Below are positions 1-5,114 of a stretch of DNA of 5,164 nucleotides, in pieces. The notes beneath the pieces were generated by a model that searched no databases, had not been told where the DNA came from, and worked only from the letters and a program-made list of their open reading frames with translations. Position 1 is the first letter of the stretch, and every line of letters begins with the position of its first letter. The translations under genes were made by a program, and so were the position numbers. Source of the stretch: an uncultured Collinsella sp. (GTDB taxonomy: Bacteria; Actinomycetota; Coriobacteriia; Coriobacteriales; Coriobacteriaceae); the NCBI GenBank assembly GCA_900542965.1, contig UQPY01000088.1:1-5164 (forward strand), given 5' to 3'.

Positions 1-47
1 CTACACTCGACTAGTCGTCGGCAGCGTCAGATGTGTATAAGAGACAG
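1..47 (+). other. Untrimmed Nextera i5-side adapter (sequencing artefact)
   Basis: This is library sequence, not genome. Positions 29-47 are the 19-bp Tn5 mosaic end AGATGTGTATAAGAGACAG, and 15-28 are the Nextera read-1 tail TCGTCGGCAGCGTC. Positions 7-14 (TCGACTAG) sit where the i5 index belongs and match, from memory, Nextera XT index S513. Positions 1-6 (CTACAC) are the end of the P5 primer. The mirror image is at 5115-5164. Any reading frame running left of position 48 is artificial. Confidence 0.98.
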
Positions 48-253
48 TCCTTATCGGCTGCGACGACGACGGCCTTGGCACCGGCGATCTCGCTCTTGGT
101 GAGCTCGTTCTCGACACCGACCTGGCCATGAGTCTCGACCTTAATGGTCAGACCTCGCTCGGCAGCAGCCTTCTCCAGCGCCTCCTTCGCCATGAAGGTG
201 TGCGCAATGCCGGTCGGGCAACCGGTCGCGGCGATGATGTCAAACTTAGCCAT
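48..253 (-). CDS. PTS fructose-family EIIB component, N-terminal fragment
   Basis: The EIIB domain of a phosphoenolpyruvate sugar phosphotransferase system takes a phosphate from EIIA on a cysteine and passes it to the sugar during uptake through membrane EIIC. The first 68 residues are visible. The motif TGCPTGIAHTFMA at residues 10-22 is the fructose-family EIIB phosphocysteine loop, with Cys12 as the phosphorylated residue. It is followed by the family-typical stretch KVETHGQVGVENELT at residues 38-52. The start is ATG at 253, with a strong AAGGAGG five bases before it; no other in-frame start upstream has such a site. The gene is cut by the adapter at 47, so it cannot be seen whether it is a stand-alone EIIB or an EIIBC fusion. 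It is not an EIIABC protein starting with EIIA, because EIIB is the first domain. It is divergent from the RpiR-type regulator and is a likely target of it. Fructose is the family label; the true substrate is unknown. Confidence 0.93.
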
Positions 254-258
254 GTGTC

Positions 259-265
259 CCTCCTT
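259..265 (-). promoter_or_regulatory. Ribosome binding site of the PTS EIIB gene
   Basis: On the minus strand this reads AAGGAGG, with a five-base spacer GACAC before ATG at 253. It is near the perfect anti-16S sequence and fixes the start at MAKFDII. It rejects the longer upstream in-frame start at 325, which would add 24 residues not typical of EIIB. A small GC hairpin (stem GCGCC/GGCGC, loop TGCG, plus-strand 276-289) lies just upstream in the mRNA leader. Confidence 0.85.
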
Positions 266-380
266 TTTAAGTTTTGCGCCCGCAGGCGCTCCCCTACACG
301 CGCGTCCTTGCGCGCTTTTCCACAACTGAAAGATACCAACCTACCGTCCGCGTGAGAAGAGACAAGGCGCAATTCTCCGG

Positions 381-418
381 TGAAAGGTTCTTTCATAACC
401 GTAAACGGTAAGTGAAAG
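381..418. promoter_or_regulatory. Candidate operator: TGAAAG/CTTTCA inverted-repeat array
   Basis: Three hexamer half-sites lie in a row: TGAAAG (381-386), its inverted copy CTTTCA (390-395), and TGAAAG again (413-418). The first two form a perfect palindrome with a 3-bp spacer. The second and third form another with a 17-bp spacer, whose centre holds a nested repeat ACCGT-AA-ACGGT (398-409). A further TGAAAG is at 327-332. The site lies between the divergent regulator and PTS genes. RpiR-family proteins bind as dimers or tetramers to inverted repeats, so this is a natural operator candidate. The symmetry is seen directly; the identity of the binding protein is inferred. Confidence 0.5.
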
Positions 419-444
419 TTTACCATCAACACTTGAAACGGCAA
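417..444 (-). promoter_or_regulatory. Possible promoter of the PTS operon
   Basis: On the minus strand, TTGCCG (plus 439-444) and TAAACT (plus 417-422) resemble sigma-70 -35 and -10 boxes, with a 16-bp spacer. The -10 matches the consensus at four of six positions. If used, transcription would begin near 410 and run through the inverted repeats at 381-409, so a bound regulator could block it. The match is modest and other promoters in this region are possible. Confidence 0.3.
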
Positions 445-471
445 GGTGTATCTTGTAATTGAAAATCCCCC

Positions 472-477
472 TATACT
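472..477 (+). promoter_or_regulatory. Possible -10 box of the RpiR-type regulator gene
   Basis: TATACT matches the -10 consensus TATAAT at five of six positions and lies about 50 bp upstream of the chosen start at 526, predicting a leader of about 40 nt. No convincing -35 is found at 16-18 bp spacing; TTGTAA at 453-458 is only 13 bp away. The in-frame ATG at 478 directly follows this box, which argues against its use as a start. Confidence 0.35.
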
Positions 478-514
478 ATGACATTACAAAACGAGTCCGA
501 TTTTCATGCCAACC

Positions 515-519
515 AGGAG
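515..519 (+). promoter_or_regulatory. Ribosome binding site of the RpiR-type regulator
   Basis: AGGAG is followed by a six-base spacer and ATG at 526. The alternative in-frame ATG at 478 has no purine-rich sequence before it and would add 16 residues ahead of the HTH domain, so this site decides the start. Confidence 0.75.
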
Positions 520-525
520 CCATCC

Positions 526-1383
526 ATGACCGATAGTAGCAAGAGCGCACTTTCCCTCATTAGTACCCATCAGGGATACAGCGAGTCCGAGCAGCGCATT
601 GTCGACTATATATTGGAGCACCAGTCCGAGGCGCCACGCCTCACGGCGGCTCAGCTCTCGCGCGCCGCCGCCACGTCCGAGGCGACCGTTTCGCGTTTCT
701 GCCGCAAGCTTGGCTTTGGCAGCTTCCGCAGCTTTCAGTTTTCGTTGGCGCGCGACTTGGAGAGTCAGCGCAACGAGGGCCTGACCGACGAGGTATCGCT
801 CGACAACATGGAGCAGAGCCTTAAGAACATCCTGGCTGCCAAGGTGAGCGAGCTTAATGCGACCATCGACGGGATCGACCACGATACGCTGGCGGCTGTT
901 GTGCATGCCTTTAAGCATGCAGGGGTTATTGAGTTTGCAGCTGTGGGCAATACGAACGCGGTCGCGCTCGATGCGACGTTTAAGTTTTCGCAGCTGGGCC
1001 TGCGCTGCATGGCGAGCACCATTAGCGAGACATCAATCGGCTTTGCGCTCACGTTACGCCCGGGTGACGTTATCGTGCTAATCTCAAACTCTGGCAAATC
1101 GCGCCGACTGAATCGCATGGCAAAAGCGGCTCGCGGCTGTGGTGCCACCGTAGTCGTCATCAGCAGCGACAGCAAATCCCCGCTCGCGCGTCTGGCAGAC
1201 TACACTTTTAATACCGTCAACCACGAAGCGCTGCTGACGACAGGCGACTTTGCGTTCTCTAAGATCAGTGCCACGATGATCATCGAAGTCATCTACAACT
1301 TCCTGTTGCCCGAGATCGAAGACGCGCGTGAGCATATCAGCTACTACGAGGAGCTTATCCAGCCGGATAAGGTCGTTGAGTAA
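526..1383 (+). CDS. RpiR/MurR-family transcriptional regulator (HTH + SIS)
   Basis: This is a 285-residue cytoplasmic DNA-binding regulator of the type that senses phosphosugars and controls sugar or amino-sugar genes. Residues about 1-77 form the RpiR-type helix-turn-helix; SEATVSRFCRKLGFGSF at 51-67 is the recognition-helix region and is highly typical. Residues about 125-260 form a SIS sugar-isomerase-like domain. The second phosphosugar loop is intact (ISNSGKSRRL, 186-195, the S-x-S-G-x-S/T pattern), followed by SSDSKSPLARLAD at 213-225. The first loop reads VGNTNAVA at 140-147, where relatives usually have G-x-G-x-S, so the usual serine is missing. Length is normal for the family. The start at 526 is chosen on its AGGAG site; an in-frame ATG at 478 is possible. 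The gene is divergent from a PTS EIIB gene and probably controls it. The family call is firm; effector and targets are inferred. Confidence 0.93.
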   Translation: MTDSSKSALSLISTHQGYSESEQRIVDYILEHQSEAPRLTAAQLSRAAATSEATVSRFCRKLGFGSFRSFQFSLARDLESQRNEGLTDEVSLDNMEQSLKNILAAKVSELNATIDGIDHDTLAAVVHAFKHAGVIEFAAVGNTNAVALDATFKFSQLGLRCMASTISETSIGFALTLRPGDVIVLISNSGKSRRLNRMAKAARGCGATVVVISSDSKSPLARLADYTFNTVNHEALLTTGDFAFSKISATMIIEVIYNFLLPEIEDAREHISYYEELIQPDKVVE

Positions 1384-1391
1384 AACGCGTA

Positions 1392-1424
1392 GTGGGACAA
1401 AAATTTCAGTCTATTTTGTCCCAC
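1392..1424. terminator. Likely bidirectional terminator hairpin between convergent genes
   Basis: GTGGGACAAAA (1392-1402) and TTTTGTCCCAC (1414-1424) form a perfect 11-bp inverted repeat with an 11-nt loop. It begins 9 bp after the regulator stop codon and lies 19 bp from the recN stop codon, so it can serve both strands. The A and T runs sit inside the stem, and no T-tract follows it on the plus strand. It therefore differs from the textbook intrinsic terminator, although the T-run in the distal stem arm may play that part. Confidence 0.65.
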
Positions 1425-1442
1425 CAACACCGCTGATACGAC

Positions 1443-3071
1443 CTAACCTCGAGCTTCTTCAAGCATCTGCTTGGCATGCGCTAGGCTTGCCTCGGACTGA
1501 TCGCCGCTCAACATGCGGGCGATCTCGGCGGTACGCGTTTCGCCGGTTACCTCGTCCAAATGCGTCTGGGGAACATCGCCCGGTTCCTTGCTGACGACAT
1601 AATGCTTGTCAGCCATGACGGCGACCTGCGCCAAGTGGGTTACGACAATCACCTGATGCGTAGCAGCGAGATCTGCCAGCACGCCCGCGAGCGCACGCGC
1701 CGTGGAGCCACCGACACCAGCATCGACCTCGTCAAACACCAGCGTATCAACACCGTCCGCGTTACCGAGGACGACCTTGCTTGCCAGCATGACGCGGCTG
1801 AGCTCGCCGCCCGACGCAATGCGGCGCAGGGGACGTGGCGTCAAGCCGGCACCGCTGCGGTATAGCAGCTCGTAGCTCGAAGGACCAACGGGCGTCCACT
1901 CAGCACGGGGAAGATCGCGCGACTCCCAGACGAGCTCGGCACTACCCATCTCCAGGCGAGCCATCTGGCGGCCAACCTCGTGGCAGAAGCGAGGGGCCGC
2001 CGTATTACGGGCGCGCTTAAGTGCCTTGGCAGCGGCAAACAACTCGCGCTCGGCGCTCCCGAGTGCCTCACGCGCCTTTTTGATCTGTTCATCGCCATCA
2101 TCGACCAGGGACAGCAGCTCTTGCGAGCGAACGCGCATGGCAAAAACATCGTCCATGGTGGGGCCCCACTGACGCAACAGCCCCTTGAGGTCGGAATACC
2201 GCTCACGCATGCGGGCGAGCTCGCGCGGGTCGAAGGCGACCCCATCGCGATAGGCACGAAGCTCGTTCGCGCAATCCTCAAGGGAGATACAGGCATCCGA
2301 AAGCGCATCGGCAATGTCGCCCAGTTTACGATCGACGGTAGCCACACGGGAAAGCTCTGCCACGGCGCTGTTCACGGCATCGAGCGCTCCCCCTTCGGCG
2401 GCAAGCGATGCATGGGCATCGTTAGCCGTGGCAACCAGCACCTCGGCATGTTCGGAGCGCGGCAGCAGTTCCTCGAGTTCCTCATACTCGCCCGGCTTGG
2501 GGTCGACTTCGCCGATGCGCTCGAGGGCAAAGCGCGCCTCCTCGACGCGGCTCCCCTGCGCACGCGAGGCCTCCTCGACGCGACGGACCTCCTTGGCAGC
2601 CGCGCGCGAGGCTTTAAAGCAAGCACGGTAGTGCTCGAGTGCCTCGAGTGCCGGGCGCCCTGCCCAGGCATCGACCATGGCAACGTGATGCGCCGGGTCG
2701 AGGAGGCGCTGGTGCTCGTGCTGACCGCACAGATCCATCATCACGCCGACGCGCTCTGAAAGCTCGCGCACGCTGGCGATGCAGCCGTCAATCTTCACGC
2801 GGCTGCGGCCCTCGGCAGAAAGGCTGCGCTGGACCGTGAAGCCCTCCGTGTCGTGCGGTCCGTCAAAGAGTCGCGCCTCGACGCTCGCCAGCGCCTCGCC
2901 CTCGCGCACCGTCGACGAATCCGCACGCTCGCCCAAAATAAGCTTAAGGGCCGAGAGCAGCGCGGTCTTGCCGGCGCCGGTCTCGCCTGTCAGGACAGTC
3001 AGGCCGGCACTCGGCACCAGCGTCGCCTCACGAATGAGTGCAATGTTAGAAACCTGCAGCTCATCGATCAT
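1443..3071 (-). CDS. recN: DNA repair protein RecN
   Basis: RecN is an SMC-like ATPase that acts at DNA double-strand breaks in the cytoplasm and assists RecA-dependent recombination repair. The protein has 542 residues, normal for the family. The N-terminal ATPase half has Walker A GETGAGKT at 29-36 and the RecN-typical GQHEHQRLLDP at 116-126. The middle, roughly 140-370, is charged and Ala/Glu/Arg-rich, as expected for coiled coils. The C-terminal half has the ABC signature SGGELS at 420-425, Walker B LVFDE at 444-448 (Asp447, Glu448) and the switch histidine in VVTH at 479. The start at 3071 (MIDELQVSNIALI) is preferred over ATG at 3083 because GGAG lies six bases before it and the family usually begins this way. 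It overlaps the end of nadK by 11 nt, suggesting coupled translation. It is the last gene of the leftward operon. No LexA box can be seen at its start; any SOS control would act at the operon promoter outside the window. Confidence 0.97.
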   Translation of the reverse strand: MIDELQVSNIALIREATLVPSAGLTVLTGETGAGKTALLSALKLILGERADSSTVREGEALASVEARLFDGPHDTEGFTVQRSLSAEGRSRVKIDGCIASVRELSERVGVMMDLCGQHEHQRLLDPAHHVAMVDAWAGRPALEALEHYRACFKASRAAAKEVRRVEEASRAQGSRVEEARFALERIGEVDPKPGEYEELEELLPRSEHAEVLVATANDAHASLAAEGGALDAVNSAVAELSRVATVDRKLGDIADALSDACISLEDCANELRAYRDGVAFDPRELARMRERYSDLKGLLRQWGPTMDDVFAMRVRSQELLSLVDDGDEQIKKAREALGSAERELFAAAKALKRARNTAAPRFCHEVGRQMARLEMGSAELVWESRDLPRAEWTPVGPSSYELLYRSGAGLTPRPLRRIASGGELSRVMLASKVVLGNADGVDTLVFDEVDAGVGGSTARALAGVLADLAATHQVIVVTHLAQVAVMADKHYVVSKEPGDVPQTHLDEVTGETRTAEIARMLSGDQSEASLAHAKQMLEEARG

Positions 3072-3921
3072 GTCGTACTCCATAAAACACTCGGCTTACC
3101 GAGTTGTAGAAGCTCTCGGGGCCATAATCCAGCAGCAGCACATCGCCGGGACCGCGACGCACAGCCACGCTCTCGACCGTACCATCACAAGTAATAAACT
3201 GTCCGTCGATGGCGATTGCCGGAACGCTCGGGCGATCCTCGGACATAAAGATCTCGACGACATCACTCGGCGAAGTCAAGAAGGCACGGGCCTGAATGGT
3301 GTGCGGCGCAATGGGTACGCAGACCATGCCCGTATAGTCGGGGCTCACGATGGGGCCACCGGCACTGAGTGCGTAACCCGTAGAACCAGTCGCCGTGGAC
3401 ACGACCACGCCGTCGCCACGCAGTCGATCGATATGGTGGCCCGACACCGTGATGTCGAACTCGACCATATCGGACAGCGGACCGCGGGTAAGCGCCATGT
3501 CGTTGAGGGCGAAGGTGCGCACGACATCCTTCGTACCGTCTTCGCGCACGGACACGATATCCGCGGCGATAGTGGCGCGACGGCTCACGTGCAGCTCGCC
3601 GGAAAGAGCGTCGTTCACGATCTGTAGAATGTCGCGCTCCTCGGGGCTCGCAGCAGTTAAAAAGCCCAGGTGACCATAGGAAAGACCGAGGATAGGAATC
3701 TCGCGATGGTTGAGGATGCGGGCAGCGCGCAGCAGCGTGCCGTCGCCGCCGAGCGTAATGACCAGATCGGAGCCGTCAATATCAGGAGTGCTTTGAATCT
3801 TCGATCGCTGGTCGGCAGCCCATGCGACCTCATAGCCCTGGCGCGTCAGCCAAAGCTCGAGCATCAGGCCGCTCTCGACCGCCTCTTGCTTGTAGTAATT
3901 GGGAACCAGAAAGACCTTCAT
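3061..3921 (-). CDS. nadK: NAD kinase
   Basis: This enzyme phosphorylates NAD+ to NADP+ with ATP or polyphosphate and is the essential source of NADP in the cytoplasm. It has 286 residues, a normal length. The GGDGT motif at 58-62 carries the catalytic aspartate (Asp60). Other family signatures are LGFLT at 85-89, the Asn-Asp pair FALND at 137-141, the glycine-rich ATGSTGYALSAGGP at 177-190, PIAPHT at 203-208 and the IDG at 238-240. Several positions differ from the common consensus: GLSYGHLGF in place of the usual G-x-N-x-G-x-LGF, and TATGSTGY in place of TPTGSTAY. The catalytic elements are intact, so the enzyme is probably active. ATG at 3921 overlaps the tlyA stop in an ATGA, and no strong ribosome site is present, so translation is probably coupled to tlyA. 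The 3' end overlaps recN. Confidence 0.97.
   Translation of the reverse strand: MKVFLVPNYYKQEAVESGLMLELWLTRQGYEVAWAADQRSKIQSTPDIDGSDLVITLGGDGTLLRAARILNHREIPILGLSYGHLGFLTAASPEERDILQIVNDALSGELHVSRRATIAADIVSVREDGTKDVVRTFALNDMALTRGPLSDMVEFDITVSGHHIDRLRGDGVVVSTATGSTGYALSAGGPIVSPDYTGMVCVPIAPHTIQARAFLTSPSDVVEIFMSEDRPSVPAIAIDGQFITCDGTVESVAVRRGPGDVLLLDYGPESFYNSVSRVFYGVRHDR
3078..3081 (-). promoter_or_regulatory. Ribosome binding site of recN
   Basis: On the minus strand GGAG precedes ATG at 3071 by six bases and lies inside the 3' end of nadK. It falls downstream of the first base of the alternative ATG at 3083, so it cannot serve that start and supports the shorter RecN. Confidence 0.7.
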
Positions 3922-4721
3922 AGCGTTGCAGCTTTCTCGCTCAAAACCGATACCTGGAATTGCAGCTCGTCTTGCGTGCGGTCGCCGGGGTCAAATCTCG
4001 TGCCGTACAGGAAAAACTCAACGTTTCCCTTGGCACCATGAATGGGCGACACGCACACATCGACCGGGAACAGCCCCTTGGCAGCAAAGAGTTCAACTGC
4101 CGCAACGAGTGTATCGCGGCGCACGGCGGGATCGATCACAATGCCGCCCTCACCCACCAGCGCCGCCGGAGCCTCAAACTGCGGCTTTACAAGCGTGCAG
4201 AATGCACCCGTAGGCACCAGGCACGCCAGCACCGCATCGATAATGTTCGCGATGCTGGTAAACGAGACATCACACACAGCCAGGTCGATGGCGCCGGCAT
4301 AGCCAAGCTCAGGCAGCTGCGTCACGTTTGTGCGCTCATGCAGCGTCACGCGATCGTCCTGACGTAACGACCAATCGAACTGGGCGCGACCCACGTCCAC
4401 CGAGACAACGGTCGCAGCTCCGCGCTTGAGCAGGCAATCGGTAAAGCCGCCGGTAGAGCAGCCCACATCCAGACAGGCAAGGCCCGTCGGATTGATACCA
4501 AACGTATCAAGCGCGCCTTCGAGCTTAAGACCGCCGCGGCCAACATAGGGAATGCGCCCCTTCACGTGCAACGGCAGGCCCGGGATTACCTTAAGGCCCG
4601 GCGAAGTCAAGCGCTCGCCGCCACTCGAGACCAAGCCAGCCATAAGAGTGCGAAGGGCATCCGCGCGATCCGCGCAGATGCCCTGTGAAATCAGTTCGTC
4701 ATCAAGACGCACGCGTTTCAT
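3918..4721 (-). CDS. tlyA: TlyA-family rRNA (cytidine-2'-O)-methyltransferase
   Basis: TlyA enzymes methylate ribose 2'-OH of cytidines in 16S and/or 23S rRNA using S-adenosylmethionine; in mycobacteria this modification makes ribosomes sensitive to capreomycin and viomycin. Numbered from ATG at 4721 the protein has 267 residues. Residues about 1-60 form an S4 RNA-binding domain (RLDDELISQG...MAGLV). Residues about 60-245 form an FtsJ-like methyltransferase with the SAM loop DVGCSTGGFTDCLL at 85-98. A K-D-K-E catalytic tetrad is readable as Lys66 (GGLKLEGAL), Asp151 (CDVSF), Lys179 (VKPQFE) and Glu235 (NVEFF). GEGGIVIDPAVR at 190-201 is also typical. The start is uncertain: ATG at 4721 gives the family-like MKRVRLDDEL, but ATG at 4730 and TTG at 4733 are in frame and none has a strong ribosome site. 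It overlaps nadK by 4 nt and follows xseB after 35 nt. Older databases call this family hemolysin A, a misleading name. Confidence 0.94.
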   Translation of the reverse strand: MKRVRLDDELISQGICADRADALRTLMAGLVSSGGERLTSPGLKVIPGLPLHVKGRIPYVGRGGLKLEGALDTFGINPTGLACLDVGCSTGGFTDCLLKRGAATVVSVDVGRAQFDWSLRQDDRVTLHERTNVTQLPELGYAGAIDLAVCDVSFTSIANIIDAVLACLVPTGAFCTLVKPQFEAPAALVGEGGIVIDPAVRRDTLVAAVELFAAKGLFPVDVCVSPIHGAKGNVEFFLYGTRFDPGDRTQDELQFQVSVLSEKAATL

Positions 4722-4756
4722 GAATGCCATCAACCATTCGTATCCGGAGATGCGGC

Positions 4757-4996
4757 CTAGCTATCCTGGGATTCGTTTGCCGCATCCTCATCGTATTCCT
4801 GCTCGAGCTTGTCGGCTTCTCGCGGCGTAAGCTCAAACTTGTCGACCATATCGACCGCGCGGGAGCCCAGCTCAATCGCCTCGTCAAACAAATCGAGTGA
4901 ACGCTCCAAGGAGGTATCCTTGGAGCGAACGGTAGCGATGATCTGGTCCAGACGGTCCGAAATCTCGTCAAAGTTGTGGACAGAACCCTCTGGCAT
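4757..4996 (-). CDS. xseB: Exodeoxyribonuclease VII small subunit
   Basis: This is the small subunit of exonuclease VII, which with XseA degrades single-stranded DNA from both ends to short acid-soluble pieces in the cytoplasm. It has 79 residues, within the 60-85 usual for the family. The body FDEISDRLDQIIATVRSKD (9-27) followed by SLERSLDLFDEAIELG (29-44) fits the two-helix XseB fold, with the family-typical SLE-SL-LF-EAIEL pattern. The last 20 residues are strongly acidic (EYDEDAANESQDS at the end) and look disordered. The start ATG at 4996 has AGGAG five bases upstream. Only two bases separate it from the preceding stop codon, and the ribosome site lies inside the end of the upstream gene. 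Partnership with an upstream xseA is the normal arrangement. Confidence 0.93.
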   Translation of the reverse strand: MPEGSVHNFDEISDRLDQIIATVRSKDTSLERSLDLFDEAIELGSRAVDMVDKFELTPREADKLEQEYDEDAANESQDS

Positions 4997-4998
4997 GG

Positions 4999-5114
4999 CT
5001 ACTCCTCGACGGAGTCGACGACAGCCTCGGCAGCGTCCGCATCCTCGGCCAGCACGCCAGCCTCAGCCTGAGCAACCGCAACCTTGGCGGCCGCCTCGGC
5101 GGCCTGGGCCTCCT
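4999..5114 (-). CDS. xseA: Probable exodeoxyribonuclease VII large subunit, C-terminal tail only
   Basis: An open frame enters from the right edge and ends in TAG at 4999-5001, leaving 37 residues that begin EAQAAEAAAKVAVAQAEAG and end DSVEE. It has no start codon within the window because the gene is cut by the adapter. The tail is rich in Ala, Glu and Val and contains no recognisable exonuclease motif. The identity rests on position: it ends two bases before xseB, and xseA directly precedes xseB in very many bacteria. The low-complexity acidic tail would be an extension beyond the usual XseA C-terminus. That the frame is coding is supported by its regular G/C third positions and by the coupled xseB ribosome site. 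Another gene cannot be excluded. Confidence 0.6.
5002..5006 (-). promoter_or_regulatory. Ribosome binding site of xseB
   Basis: On the minus strand AGGAG is followed by five bases and ATG at 4996. It overlaps the last codons (GAG GAG TAG) of the upstream gene, so a ribosome ending the upstream gene is placed directly at the xseB start. Confidence 0.8.

Noticed and set aside
300..319. Plus-strand terminator from GCGCG-loop-CGCGC followed by TTTT
   Set aside because: The stem is only 5 bp, the T run is short, and no plus-strand gene lies upstream that would need terminating.
381..395. CcpA-type catabolite-response (cre) site
   Set aside because: The arms TGAAAG/CTTTCA match an ideal cre site, but the central spacer is three bases (GTT) in place of the required CG, so symmetry and core are wrong.
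478..525. Longer N-terminus for the RpiR-type regulator, starting at ATG 478
   Set aside because: No ribosome site precedes 478, the ATG abuts a -10-like TATACT, and the added 16 residues do not resemble the family; ATG 526 has a good AGGAG.
1980..2759. Long plus-strand open frame of 259 residues
   Set aside because: It lies wholly opposite recN, whose Walker and signature motifs are clear. It has no recognisable domain and no good ribosome site; such shadows are common opposite GC-rich genes.
2779..3627. Long plus-strand open frame of 282 residues
   Set aside because: It spans the reverse strand of two well-supported genes, recN and nadK, crossing their junction, and has no family-like sequence.
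3918..4721. Hemolysin function for TlyA
   Set aside because: The sequence shows an S4 domain and a complete K-D-K-E methyltransferase core with a SAM loop, with no sign of a secreted or membrane toxin; the hemolysin label is historical.
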